From Phycisphaeraceae bacterium D3-23 (GTDB lineage: Bacteria > Planctomycetota > Phycisphaerae > Phycisphaerales > Phycisphaeraceae): a stretch of DNA of 64,000 nt. Made by a program: the position numbers and the translations under genes. The notes beneath the pieces were generated by a model, which was not told the DNA's origin, ran no database searches, and saw nothing but the letters and a program-made list of their open reading frames with translations. The stretch covers positions 1,798,001 to 1,862,000 of the forward strand of contig CP114179.1 in NCBI GenBank assembly GCA_039555135.1. The letters are read 5' to 3'. Below are positions 27,170 to 35,782 of this stretch, piece by piece (positions within the stretch are counted from its first letter, which is position 1; each line of letters begins with the position of its first letter).

Positions 27170-27718
27170 TCATGCCAGATCACGCATGAACTGCTCTACC
27201 TGCCGCGGGGTCGTCAGGCGGATGCGTTTGAGATGCGCGTAGTCGGGGTCGGCGAACAACGCTTCGTACCGTCGGCGGTACATGGCGTGCGCGTTCCACG
27301 CGTAGGGTAGGATCGATTCCTTGCTCGCGAACGAGTGCCGCCAGCCCTCGCGGTTGCCGGAGAAGAGTTCTTCCTTCGTCCACGCCCGGCGGACGGTCCG
27401 CGCGAGCAGCCGACGCATCACGAGGTGTTTGGGCAGGTCGAGCCAGATGACTGTGTCGAGCAAGGGGAGGACGTAGTGCGAGCGCGAGCCGAGGTTGCCG
27501 TCGCTGACCCAGGCGTCGGCCGCCATCGCTTCGGTCAGGCGGCGCTGGACTTCGTCGTCGTCGCGCATCACCCAGCCGGGCTTCCAGAGCGCTTCATCGA
27601 CCGAGAGGTAGGGCACGCCGCGGCGCTGCGCGATCGCCCTGGCGAGCGTGGTTTTGCCCGAGCCGCAGTTGCCGACGACGGTGATGCGGTTGCCGGGCTG
27701 GGGGAATCCCTCGTACAT
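27170..27718 (-). CDS. P-loop nucleotide kinase-like protein
   Basis: The 182-residue product has Walker A GNCGSGKTT (16-24) close to the N-terminus, then VPYLSVDEALWKPGW, a substrate-binding acidic region, and VIWLDLPKHLVMRRLLARTVRR, a lid-like arginine-rich segment. This is the pattern of the adenylate-kinase-like group often annotated as topology modulation or FlaR-like proteins; the substrate is unknown. C-terminal RIRLTTPRQVEQFM is also typical of that group. It probably acts in the cytosol. TACAAT lies nine bases before the ATG. The gene is divergent from lysA. Confidence 0.85.
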   Translation of the reverse strand: MYEGFPQPGNRITVVGNCGSGKTTLARAIAQRRGVPYLSVDEALWKPGWVMRDDDEVQRRLTEAMAADAWVSDGNLGSRSHYVLPLLDTVIWLDLPKHLVMRRLLARTVRRAWTKEELFSGNREGWRHSFASKESILPYAWNAHAMYRRRYEALFADPDYAHLKRIRLTTPRQVEQFMRDLA

Positions 27719-27762
27719 GGTGTCCGGATTGTATGGTTGTGTATCCGACAGAACTCACTGCT

Positions 27763-27820
27763 CGTTGAAGCCCAGCCATTGCATGGCTGGGTGACCCACA
27801 GATACAATCTGTGGGCTTCG
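27763..27820. repeat. Tandem hairpins upstream of lysA
   Basis: CCCAGCCA-TTGCA-TGGCTGGG and CCCACAGAT-ACA-ATCTGTGGG stand side by side, enclosed by GAAGCCCA and TGGGCTTC. The ending GTGGGCTTCGGG recurs near 35731 and 41008. It lies about 60 bases before the lysA start and could shape its leader or end the divergent transcript. Confidence 0.75.
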
Positions 27821-27877
27821 GGTTGGCTATGATGTGCGGTTTCAGATTCCACCTGTTTATTGAAACGAACCGCACCC

Positions 27878-29167
27878 ATGGACCACTTCACCTACCGCGA
27901 CGGTCGGCTCTTCTGCGAGGATGTGTCGATCGCGACAATCGCCGCCTCGGCAGGGACGCCGGCGTACATCTACTCCAAGGCGACGTTCGTGTCGCACTAC
28001 CGCGCGCTGCGCGATGCGTTTGCGCCGCTGGACCCGGTGCTGTGCTACTCGATCAAGTCGTGCAGCAACCTGTCGATCGTGAAGCTCCTGGTCGACGAGG
28101 GCTGCGGGATGGACGTCGTCTCGGGCGGCGAGATCTTCCGCGCGATGGAAGCCGGGGCCGACCCCCGGAAGATTGTCTACGCGGGGGTTGGCAAGACGGA
28201 TGCGGAGATCGAACTGGCGATCCAGACGGGGATCGGCTGGTTCAATATTGAGTCCGAGCAGGAGTTCGAGAACATCGCGCGGATCGCCGAGCGCATGGGC
28301 AAGACCGCGCACGGCGCGCTGCGCATCAACCCGGACGTCGCCGACGCGCGGACCCACGCGAAGACAACGACGGGGAAGAAGGAGACCAAGTTCGGCGTCG
28401 ACATCGAGCGAGGCCGACGCTTCTTCAAGACCTACGGCAAGAACCCCCACCTCAAGCTCGACGCGCTGCACCTGCACATCGGCAGCCCGATCTACTCGCC
28501 CGAGCCCTACGTCAAGGCGATCGGCAAGGCCCTTGAGCTGGTCGATGAGCTCGCGCAGGAAGGCATCACCATCACCGCGCTCGACATCGGCGGGGGCTAC
28601 GCGGCCGACTACGAGACCGGCGCGTCGCCCGCCTACCAGACCTACGCCGACGCGATCGTGCCGCTGCTGCAACCGTTCAAGGATGGGGGGGGCACGGTCA
28701 TCCTCGAGCCGGGCCGAACCATCGCCGCCAACGCGGGCATCCTCGTCACGCGGGTGCAGTACCTCAAGCAGGGCGGCACGAAGCAGTTCGTCATCTGCGA
28801 CACGGGCATGCACCACCTGATCCGCCCGACGCTGTACGAGGCGTGGCAGTTCATCTGGCCCTGCGACGTGACCCCCGGCTTTGTGCCCGAACAACGCGTG
28901 AAGGACATGGCGATGGACGGGCTCGAATTGTGCGAGGTCGTCGGGCCGATCTGCGAGACGGGCGACTACCTGGCCAAGGACCGCCCGCTCCCGCCCGTCG
29001 AGCGCGGCGACCTGCTCGCGATCTTCAGCGCCGGGGCCTACGGCATGGTCATGGCCAGCCACTACAACTCGATGCCCAACCCGCCCGAAGTGCTGGTCGA
29101 TGGCGGCACATTCGACGTGATCCGCCGGCGCGAGACGTACGAGGACCTGGTCGCGGCGGAGAGATAA
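27878..29167 (+). CDS. lysA: Diaminopimelate decarboxylase
   Basis: LysA, a PLP fold-III enzyme, converts meso-diaminopimelate to lysine. The 429-residue product has PLP Lys60 in LCYSIKSCSN, HLHIGSPI (His loop), ALDIGGGYAADY (glycine loop for PLP phosphate), EPGRTIAANAG, and the dimer-partner active-site CETGDYLAKDRPLP. AYGMVMASHYNSMPNPPEVLV is the usual C-terminal motif. All catalytic segments are intact. The ATG at 27878 fits family starts; a TTG six codons upstream is less likely. No other lysine genes are adjacent. Confidence 0.95.
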   Translation: MDHFTYRDGRLFCEDVSIATIAASAGTPAYIYSKATFVSHYRALRDAFAPLDPVLCYSIKSCSNLSIVKLLVDEGCGMDVVSGGEIFRAMEAGADPRKIVYAGVGKTDAEIELAIQTGIGWFNIESEQEFENIARIAERMGKTAHGALRINPDVADARTHAKTTTGKKETKFGVDIERGRRFFKTYGKNPHLKLDALHLHIGSPIYSPEPYVKAIGKALELVDELAQEGITITALDIGGGYAADYETGASPAYQTYADAIVPLLQPFKDGGGTVILEPGRTIAANAGILVTRVQYLKQGGTKQFVICDTGMHHLIRPTLYEAWQFIWPCDVTPGFVPEQRVKDMAMDGLELCEVVGPICETGDYLAKDRPLPPVERGDLLAIFSAGAYGMVMASHYNSMPNPPEVLVDGGTFDVIRRRETYEDLVAAER

Positions 29168-29273
29168 TCGGCCGCCACAGGGGAAACTTCCCGTGTAATT
29201 CTCGGGCCCCAAGCGCCTCTATCCTTTAAGCCGACAACGTCCCTGTTGCCCGGTTCCCATTTGGAGTCCGCCG

Positions 29274-32200
29274 ATGACCCGTTTCCCAGCCCGCTATGGG
29301 ACTGCGCCCGTTGCCCTTGCCGCTGCTTTGTTGTCTTCGGGCGGCGCCTTGGCCGAGGGGCTCCCGCTCCAGAACCCGGGGCTCGACACCCGCGGCGCAC
29401 GCGCGCACAGCCAACCGCTTACGGGCAGCCAGCTCCCGCAGTGGCGCGTCACCACGGAGGACGCCGACAACATCATCGCCTGGTTCGGCGTGGGGGATGC
29501 CGGCGGCTGGGGCATCGGGCTTACGGATGGCGGCGTGATCGAACAGACCCTCACCGTCCCCGCGCTGCCCGAGGGGCGCGACCCGGCCAACTGGTACGGG
29601 CTGGTCGCACTGGACACCCGCGGCGCAGGCGAGGGCCGCGGACGGGCAGGCGTCAGCATCGAACTCATCGACCCCGCCACGGGCAACCCGATCGGCCGGG
29701 CCGGCGGGCTCACCACCCAGCAGGCGCCGGCCGACCCGCGCGCGGGGTGGACCAGCTCGGCCGACAGCTTCAACCCCGGGCCCAACGAGGCGACCGAAAC
29801 CGCCCGCGCGATCGACGGCGACCCCGCGTCCTACTGGCACACGCAGTGGGAAGGCGCGCAGCCCGCGCACCCCCACCACTACACCCTCGACCTGGGCGAA
29901 CGCAAGCACATCACCGCCGTCACCTACCTGCCACGCCAGGACCGCGCGACGACCGGCACGATCGCCGAGTATGTCGTACACACCAGCGAAGACGGCGAAC
30001 GCTGGGTCAACGTCGCCGCGGGCACCTTCGAGTATGCGGGCGACTTCAAGCAGGAGCAAACCATCCCGCTGCGCTTCGCGACGGGCGCGCGTTACGTCCG
30101 GCTCGAAGCCAAAAGCGAGATCAACGGTGAGCCGTACACCAGCGCCGCCGAGGTCGGCGTCCAGACCACCGACGCCGAGCAGACGCGCGACACCCCCGTC
30201 GAGCGCGAGTGGCTCTACCTCTCGCCCGCCCGGCTCGCGGACCTCGCGGGCAAGGAACTCGTCGTGCGCGTCAGCGGGCTGACCGATCGGCCGGCCGTGG
30301 TCGACGCCGTGCGGATGTACCGGTTCCACACGACGCCGACGCGGCGCTTGCAGAACAAGCCCAACGGCCAATCCGGGCCCGACTACCTCGACGCCGGGGC
30401 GTATGGTTTTGGCGCGCTGATCGAACACCAGCACGCCGCGATGACCGTAATCCACGTGCGCGACACCGGCCCCGCGCACGACGGCGGGCTGCGCCAAGGT
30501 GACTGCATCGTCGCGATCAATCGTGTGCCGCTGAGCATCAACAACGCGAACCCGGGCTGGCAGTGGTTCCACGAGGGCCACGAGGCGACGCTGGGCCGGG
30601 CGGTCGAGGCGTCGTTTGATGAGGAGGTCGTGCGGGCGCGGCGCGGCGTTGTGGAGCTGCAGGTCCTGCGCGCCGGTCGGCCGATGAACCTCCGGCTGCG
30701 CTTGACGCAGGACAGCGCGTTCGCCGAGTCGTTCCCCTTCGACGACCCCAAGGCCGACGCGATGGCGGACGACCTCATCGCATTCATTGCGCGCACGCAG
30801 CGCGACGACGGGAGCTGGGCCCGCGACCAGATCCGCACGACCTTTAGCGCTCTCGCCTTGCTCGGGTCGCGCGACCCGCAATACGCCGAGCAGATCAAAC
30901 GCGCGATGGACTGGACCCTCGAACAACACAGCGACCCGTGGGCCTACGGCAACCTGGGCTACTGGAAGTCGTCCTACGGCGCGATCTTCGCGGCCGAGTA
31001 CTACCTCGCCACCGGCGATGAGCGCGTGCTGCCCTGGCTCCAGCGCGTCATCGACTGGTCCGCCGCGGGCGACCACAACTCCGCGTGGGACCGACCGACG
31101 CTGGGCCACGGGCCCGGCGGACTGCCCTACGGCAACAAGTCCCTCGTCGCCCCCACCGTCCACCTCATGGTCGCCGAGTCGCTCGCGCTGCGCTGCGGGC
31201 TTGAAGCGAACCTCACCCCCGTCGTCATGCGCACCGTCGAGCACGCCTGGTCCGACCCCGCCGACGGTGGGCACGGCGCGCTGGGCTACAACGCCTCCTA
31301 CAAAGACCTCGGTGAGTTCTGGTCACGCACCGGCATGCTCGCGCTCGCCCTCGCACTCCGCGACGAACGCCCCGACATGGTCGGCCCGCTCACGGGCATC
31401 ATGCGCGAACGCTTCCCGTGGATCCGAAACTCCCACGCCTACGGCGAACCGGGCGGCGCACTCGGCCTCATCGCGCTCAGCGTCGCCGACCCCGACGCCT
31501 TCGCCCACGTCATGCGTGAGCTGCGATGGACCTTCGCCGGCGCGTGGGAGCCGGGCCACGGGCTCCGCTTCACCATGCCGCACATGGGCGCGCCCTACAT
31601 GGGCGAAGAAGACCTCGTCAACGGCGCCTACGGCGCGCTGCTCAGCGTCCGACACCACGGCCTCCACATCACCGGCGCGACCGACACCGGCTGGCTCAGC
31701 GTCGCGGGCATCCCCACCAAACTCACGCCCGTCACCATCGAACGCGACGCCGCCGGGCAGGTCGTGCTGTTCACTAAACTGCCCGGCCCAACGATCCGCT
31801 ACACGCTCGACGGCAGCGAGCCCACCGCCGATTCGCTCCCCTACACCGAGCCGTTCGTGCTGGCCGACGGTGGATTGGTCAAGGCCCGCGCCTTCGACGA
31901 GGTCGGCACGCCCGGCGATACCGTGAGCGCCGCGTTTGGGCTGGACCGCAGCGGCTGGCAAGTCATCGCCGCGACCGGCGCGCCCGAGCCGGAGCGCGCG
32001 ATCGAGAAGGCCCAGCGCGCGATCGACGGCCGGGTGTCCGTCGTCTGGCAGACCAACGCCGGCAAAGACCCCAATGCCTTCCCGCACCACGTCGTCATCG
32101 ACCTGGGTGAGCGCGTCCCTGTCAGCGCGGTGTCGCTCGTGCTGCGCGGCGAGGACATGGCACCGGCGGACCTGAAGATCAGTGTCAGCGACACGTCGCG

Positions 32201-32576
32201 CCGCTTCGATGAGCCCGCCGGTGAAGCGACATTCGACGGCTTTGAGCGCGAGCGCACCGTGCAGCTCGACCAGCCCGCCTGGGGCCGGTACGTCCGCCTC
32301 GACATGACCACCGCGCTCGCCGCACGCCCGATGCTGCTCATCGCGGAACTCGACATCCTCGCCGTCACGCCGACGATCGAGCGCCAAGACGACGGCACTT
32401 GCGCGCTCGCAGCGCCCACAGGATTCGCCATCCGCTACACGACCGACGGCACCATCCCCACCGCCACGTCACCGGTGTATGACGCGCCGGTCACACTCGA
32501 AGCCGGACAACCCTTGAAGGCCCGCTGCTTCGCCGACGGCTACGAGGGCCCGGTCGCCGTTTTGGACCGGGAGTGA
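29274..32576 (+). CDS. Secreted DUF6288-type multidomain protein with PDZ, discoidin-like and chitobiase C-terminal-like domains
   Basis: This 1100-residue exported protein begins with a signal peptide (VALAAALLSSGGALAEG). In order: an N-terminal beta domain; an F5/8 type C discoidin-like domain (about 160-297, with ARAIDGDPASYWHTQWEG and RYVRLEAKSEINGEPYTSAA); a PDZ-like domain (about 375-470, VRDTGPAHDGGLRQGDCIVAINRVPL); an alpha/alpha-toroid region (about 495-800) resembling DUF6288, with DDGSWARDQIRTTFSALALL and LGYWKSSYGAIFAAEYYLAT; a chitobiase C-terminal-like repeat (IRYTLDGSEPTADS); a second discoidin-like domain; and a second chitobiase-like repeat (IRYTTDGTIPTATS). This suggests surface carbohydrate binding with a prenyltransferase/terpene-cyclase-like barrel; the activity is unknown. 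TTGGAG supports the start. Confidence 0.8.
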   Translation: MTRFPARYGTAPVALAAALLSSGGALAEGLPLQNPGLDTRGARAHSQPLTGSQLPQWRVTTEDADNIIAWFGVGDAGGWGIGLTDGGVIEQTLTVPALPEGRDPANWYGLVALDTRGAGEGRGRAGVSIELIDPATGNPIGRAGGLTTQQAPADPRAGWTSSADSFNPGPNEATETARAIDGDPASYWHTQWEGAQPAHPHHYTLDLGERKHITAVTYLPRQDRATTGTIAEYVVHTSEDGERWVNVAAGTFEYAGDFKQEQTIPLRFATGARYVRLEAKSEINGEPYTSAAEVGVQTTDAEQTRDTPVEREWLYLSPARLADLAGKELVVRVSGLTDRPAVVDAVRMYRFHTTPTRRLQNKPNGQSGPDYLDAGAYGFGALIEHQHAAMTVIHVRDTGPAHDGGLRQGDCIVAINRVPLSINNANPGWQWFHEGHEATLGRAVEASFDEEVVRARRGVVELQVLRAGRPMNLRLRLTQDSAFAESFPFDDPKADAMADDLIAFIARTQRDDGSWARDQIRTTFSALALLGSRDPQYAEQIKRAMDWTLEQHSDPWAYGNLGYWKSSYGAIFAAEYYLATGDERVLPWLQRVIDWSAAGDHNSAWDRPTLGHGPGGLPYGNKSLVAPTVHLMVAESLALRCGLEANLTPVVMRTVEHAWSDPADGGHGALGYNASYKDLGEFWSRTGMLALALALRDERPDMVGPLTGIMRERFPWIRNSHAYGEPGGALGLIALSVADPDAFAHVMRELRWTFAGAWEPGHGLRFTMPHMGAPYMGEEDLVNGAYGALLSVRHHGLHITGATDTGWLSVAGIPTKLTPVTIERDAAGQVVLFTKLPGPTIRYTLDGSEPTADSLPYTEPFVLADGGLVKARAFDEVGTPGDTVSAAFGLDRSGWQVIAATGAPEPERAIEKAQRAIDGRVSVVWQTNAGKDPNAFPHHVVIDLGERVPVSAVSLVLRGEDMAPADLKISVSDTSRRFDEPAGEATFDGFERERTVQLDQPAWGRYVRLDMTTALAARPMLLIAELDILAVTPTIERQDDGTCALAAPTGFAIRYTTDGTIPTATSPVYDAPVTLEAGQPLKARCFADGYEGPVAVLDRE

Positions 32577-32767
32577 AGCCGCAAACGGATGGTGGCCGGG
32601 GTGGAGCGAGTCCGCAAGCGACCCCTCGGAACGCTACAAACTGTCGGCCATACCCGCGTCGCATTCCGGGGGCGGCGGACCGACCCCGACCACCAGACGC
32701 TGTGCCGAAAGCGGCTATGCGTTTCGCACAATCACCCCATCGCCAAATCGCCAGATGACCCTCGTGG
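32577..32767. other. Gene-free interval with a degenerate R1-like arm
   Basis: A degenerate R1 left arm (GGGGTGGAGCGAGTCCGCAA) begins about 18 bases after the stop. Further on there is no recognisable gene or hairpin until the ruvB -10 box. Confidence 0.5.
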
Positions 32768-32773
32768 TAGCAT
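32768..32773 (+). promoter_or_regulatory. Predicted -10 box for leaderless transcript
   Basis: TAGCAT six bases (CCCCGC) before the ruvB ATG at 32780. No Shine-Dalgarno sequence is present. Confidence 0.45.
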
Positions 32774-32779
32774 CCCCGC

Positions 32780-33907
32780 ATGGCCACCGAGCGCATCATC
32801 TCCGCCGACGCCGCCTCCCCGCGCGAGGAGCAGTTCAACCTCGCGCTGCGCCCGCAGTCGCTCGCCGAGTACGTCGGCCAGCCGGCACTCACCAACAAAC
32901 TCTCGATCACCCTTCAGGCCGTGCGCCAGCGCGGCGAGCCGATGGAACACGTCCTGCTCCACGGCCCGCCAGGGCTGGGCAAAACCACCCTCGCCCACAT
33001 CATCGCCAACGAGATGGGCACCCACCTCACCGTCACCGCCGGGCCCGCACTCACCAAGCCCGGCGACCTCGTCGGGCTCCTCACCAAGCTCCAGCCCCGC
33101 GACGTCCTGTTCATCGACGAGATCCACCGCCTGCCGATCGCGCTCGAAGAGTACCTCTACTCCGCGATGGAGGACTTCAAGATCGACGTGCAGATCGACA
33201 GCGGCATGCACGCCAAAACCATCACGCTCCCCGTCCAGCCGTTCAGTCTGATCGGCGCAACCACTCGCGCAGGCCTGCTCTCCGGCCCGATGCGCAGCCG
33301 GTTCGGGCTCAACCACAACCTCGAGTTCTACAGCGAAGCGGACCTGCTGAGTATCCTGCTGCGTAGCGCCGGATTGCTTGGGATGGACAGTGGGAGGGGC
33401 CCAGGGGCTAAGGGGCCCAGGGGACAAGTGGGGGAACCGGGGATGGGAAAGACGCAACACTCGGCCCCTGGGCCCCTTAGCCCCTTGGCCCCTACTCTAT
33501 CCACCATCGCCGCCCGCTCCCGCGGCACCCCGCGCATCGCCAACCGCCTGCTCCGCCGGGTCCGCGACTACGCGCAGGTCAAGCACGACAACCAACTCTC
33601 ACCTGTGATCGTCGACGAAGCGCTCCAACTCGAAGGCGTCGATGCGCTGGGCCTGGACGAGCTCGACCGCAAGTACCTCCGCTGCATCGCGGAAATCTAC
33701 GAGGGCGGGCCCGTCGGACTCGAAGCCGTCGCCGCCACGCTCGGCGACGACTCGGGCACCTTAGAGCAGGCCGTCGAGCCGTACCTGCTGCAGCTCGGCT
33801 TCCTCGCACGCACCCGCAAGGGCCGACAACTCACCCGCACCGGCGCGGAACACCTCGGGGTTAAGCTGCGTACGAATGAGGAGGGCGACGCGGCGGGATT
33901 GTTCTAG
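32780..33907 (+). CDS. ruvB: Holliday junction branch migration helicase RuvB with an in-frame repeat insertion
   Basis: RuvB is the hexameric AAA+ motor that drives branch migration with RuvA. Visible motifs are Walker A GPPGLGKTT (62-70), Walker B FIDEIH (111-116), sensor I GATTRAG (159-165), the arginine-finger region MRSRFG (171-176), sensor II RGTPRIANRLLRRVRDYA, and the C-terminal winged-helix region GPVGLEAVAATLGDD...EPYLLQLGFLARTRKG. The 375-residue length exceeds the usual 335-350. Between AGLLG and IAARSRGTPR, where other RuvBs have about 11 residues, there are about 41 (204-241: SGRGPGAKGPRGQVGEPGMG and so on) encoded by an R3 palindromic repeat. The frame is kept and all motifs remain, so the gene is probably functional. 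ruvA and ruvC are not in the window. Confidence 0.93.
   Translation: MATERIISADAASPREEQFNLALRPQSLAEYVGQPALTNKLSITLQAVRQRGEPMEHVLLHGPPGLGKTTLAHIIANEMGTHLTVTAGPALTKPGDLVGLLTKLQPRDVLFIDEIHRLPIALEEYLYSAMEDFKIDVQIDSGMHAKTITLPVQPFSLIGATTRAGLLSGPMRSRFGLNHNLEFYSEADLLSILLRSAGLLGMDSGRGPGAKGPRGQVGEPGMGKTQHSAPGPLSPLAPTLSTIAARSRGTPRIANRLLRRVRDYAQVKHDNQLSPVIVDEALQLEGVDALGLDELDRKYLRCIAEIYEGGPVGLEAVAATLGDDSGTLEQAVEPYLLQLGFLARTRKGRQLTRTGAEHLGVKLRTNEEGDAAGLF
33391..33497. repeat. R3 palindromic repeat, copy C, inside ruvB
   Basis: The left arm (GAGGGGCCCAGGGGCTAAGG...) and right arm (CCCCTGGGCCCCTTAGCCCC...) are about 30 bases each with few mismatches. The junction CGCAACACTCGGCCCC is identical to the intergenic copy at 21963-22098. 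It lies wholly within the ruvB reading frame. Confidence 0.9.
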
Positions 33908-33911
33908 CAAC

Positions 33912-34003
33912 CGTGGGGCAGACATTCCTGTCTGCCTTCCGGCGCAGCCGGGATCAGGGCGATTCGGCCTGCGGCCGATGGCAGACAAGAATGTCTGCCC
34001 CAC
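33912..34003. repeat. Palindrome with GTGGGGCAGACATTC arms
   Basis: GTGGGGCAGACATTC at the left and GAATGTCTGCCCCAC at the right are exact reverse complements, with inner arms (CAGCCGGGATCAGG region and GGCCTGCGGCCGATGG). It starts four bases after the ruvB stop. In forward frame it would read MGQTFLSA, so an upstream start for the next gene should be ignored. Confidence 0.85.
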
Positions 34004-34026
34004 GATTCATCCCTCTGGAGGCCGAC

Positions 34027-34755
34027 ATGTGGCGACAATTCACACTCGGGCTGCTGGCGCTCTGCATCCTCCCCGCGTGCCACCACGCCACACCCACCGA
34101 CACAACGCCCGCCGAGCGTGCCACCCCCTTCATCGCCGGCGACTGGTCGCAGCCGGTCAACGGGATCCGCATGGGGGTGCGGCCGATCGTCTACGCCTCG
34201 GTCGACGGCGGCGTTTGGCTGCTGGTCCTGGTCGAGAACACGACGGCGGACGAGGTCGGTTGGCCGGGGATCATCGCGGAGGATGATATGCAGTTTTTCG
34301 GGCAGTCGGCCGGGGGGTCGTCGTCGAGCGGCGCGAACCTGCGCGTTGTTGCCGAGCCGTTGGACGGTCAGCCGACGCCAGAACATGCGCTGCTGCAGTT
34401 GTCCGGCATGATGCGGCAGATGGACACGCTCGCGCCCGGCGAGGTTCGGCTGCACGCGATCCGGCTTCATGCTGATGAGCTACAACAGCAGCAGATGATG
34501 CAGCAGGTCCCGAATCAGGTGGAGGGCGCGTCGGTGTTCTGGCCGGGGCTCAAAGACGAAGCGTCGGCCGGGGCGTGGCGGCTGCATCTGACGTATCGGC
34601 CCGAGGGGTTCCCGCCGCCGCCGGGCGGGGAGGGGGTCGAGCGCCCCTGGGAGTACATCGGATGGGAGGGCCGGCAGATCGACCTGCCGCCGGTGATCGT
34701 CGAGGTGTGGTCGGACGGCGTATCGCAGAGCCGGCAGGAGCTGCGCGAGCGGTAG
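34027..34755 (+). CDS. Hypothetical lipoprotein
   Basis: The 242-residue product starts MWRQFTLGLLALCILPAC, a lipoprotein signal with lipobox ILPAC (Cys18). The mature part has a beta-rich region (RMGVRPIVYASVDGGVWLLV, LVENTTADEVGWPGI) and a Gln/Met-rich stretch (QQQQMMQQVPNQVEG), and ends with an immunoglobulin-like WRLHLTYRPEGFPPPPGG segment. I do not recognise a family. GGAGG seven bases before the ATG at 34027 fixes the start; the frame upstream is the palindromic repeat. Confidence 0.7.
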   Translation: MWRQFTLGLLALCILPACHHATPTDTTPAERATPFIAGDWSQPVNGIRMGVRPIVYASVDGGVWLLVLVENTTADEVGWPGIIAEDDMQFFGQSAGGSSSSGANLRVVAEPLDGQPTPEHALLQLSGMMRQMDTLAPGEVRLHAIRLHADELQQQQMMQQVPNQVEGASVFWPGLKDEASAGAWRLHLTYRPEGFPPPPGGEGVERPWEYIGWEGRQIDLPPVIVEVWSDGVSQSRQELRER

Positions 34756-34920
34756 ATGGGGGAGTCGGGTTGTCGCGGTGGCAGCGTTGCGAAACCGCCG
34801 GGCCACGCCCGGGGGCCTGCAGAGCGCGGGACACGCCGACGCCCGGCAGCCCCCGCGTGTGACGCGGCGGTTACATCCGGTGCCCCTGTCGCGCGGCAGC
34901 CCCGGGGTGGCCCGGCGGTT

Positions 34921-35697
34921 TCAAGCCCGCTTGCCCAGCGGGACCAGGCCGACGACCAGCACGACGGCGACCAAGACCCCCGCAAAATAGGGGTTGACCT
35001 GCTTGAGCGCCGCGGGCTGGGCGATCGCCAGCGTCAGCCAGCCGGCCAACAGCGCGTAGCGGATCGTGACCAGGTGCGCGAGCCGGGGCGACGCGATGCG
35101 CTGGCCTTGCCGATCGGCGGGCGGGGCGAGGAGCGCCTCGGCGATCGCGAAGGCGGCCAGCGCGAGGACCAGCGCCATCTGGATGCCGATGAGTTTGAGC
35201 CGGTGCTCATGCCGAGCGACGCTGGCCTGGAGTTCGAGCACGGTGACATCGCGGGCGTGCTGGAGCAGGCGCTGCTCGCGTTCGCGGGTCTCGCGGGCGA
35301 CGCGTCGCTCCAGGATTTTTTGTTCGGACTGTTCGCGTTCTTCGACCAGCGCCGCCGGCGTCATGTTCAAACTGCGCAACGTCTCAATCCGCGCCTCCAT
35401 CGCGTCGTAGGCCAGCGTCTCGTACTGCTCAAGCTCGGCCGCGACCTCGGGCGACAGCACCCAGGCCCCGGGGTCCTGCCGCGCCGCGAGCAGCTGGGCC
35501 CGCGCCGCGTCGAGCTCGGCCGTCGGGCCGGGCGCATCGAACAGCAGCTCGTATTGATGCGGCAGCGCCCGCCCCATCACGGCCGGTCCCAGCAGGACGC
35601 CGAGCACGATGCCCGCGGCGAGGAGGTAGATGTGCCGAGCATCGGGCCAGGGCCAGAGCGTGACGGTGTCGGGTTGAGCGATGGGTTCGTCGGGCAT
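34921..35697 (-). CDS. Hypothetical membrane protein with central coiled coil
   Basis: The 258-residue product has one membrane helix near the N-terminus (IYLLAAGIVLGVLLGPAVMG, about 23-42), a long charged coiled coil (about 80-165: AELEQYETLAYDAMEARIET, REQSEQKILERRVARETRER), and three further helices at the C-terminus (GIQMALVLALAAFAIAEALL, YALLAGWLTLAIAQPAAL, YFAGVLVAVVLVVGLVPLG). No family is recognised. A TATCAT box stands six bases before the ATG at 35697. Confidence 0.7.
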   Translation of the reverse strand: MPDEPIAQPDTVTLWPWPDARHIYLLAAGIVLGVLLGPAVMGRALPHQYELLFDAPGPTAELDAARAQLLAARQDPGAWVLSPEVAAELEQYETLAYDAMEARIETLRSLNMTPAALVEEREQSEQKILERRVARETREREQRLLQHARDVTVLELQASVARHEHRLKLIGIQMALVLALAAFAIAEALLAPPADRQGQRIASPRLAHLVTIRYALLAGWLTLAIAQPAALKQVNPYFAGVLVAVVLVVGLVPLGKRA

Positions 35698-35703
35698 GCG
35701 GGG

Positions 35704-35709
35704 ATGATA
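35704..35709 (-). promoter_or_regulatory. Predicted -10 box for leaderless transcript
   Basis: TATCAT six bases (CCCCGC) before the ATG at 35697. The spacer is identical to that before ruvB. Confidence 0.5.
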
Positions 35710-35713
35710 GGAC

Positions 35714-35740
35714 AAGCCCACGCTCGGTGAGCGTGGGCTT
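35714..35740. terminator. Perfect 12-pair hairpin
   Basis: AAGCCCACGCTC-GGT-GAGCGTGGGCTT forms a perfect stem with a three-base loop, 43 bases beyond the stop of the upstream minus-strand gene. It also covers the place of a -35 element for the next gene. It belongs to the GTGGGCTTCGGG hairpin group. Confidence 0.6.
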
Positions 35741-35782
35741 CGGGGTGTTGCGCTAGTCGTATGCGTTGGCGGGCCGTCGGTG

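Noticed and set aside
29226-31274. 682-codon minus-strand frame opposite the DUF6288 gene
   Set aside because: Antisense shadow; the plus strand has a signal peptide, domains and a ribosome binding site.
33391-33497. ruvB as a pseudogene
   Set aside because: The insertion keeps the frame and all catalytic motifs on both sides are intact.
33913-34026. Upstream start (MGQTFLSA...) for the lipoprotein at 34027
   Set aside because: These codons are the translated palindromic repeat 33912-34003; the lipoprotein signal and GGAGG point to 34027.
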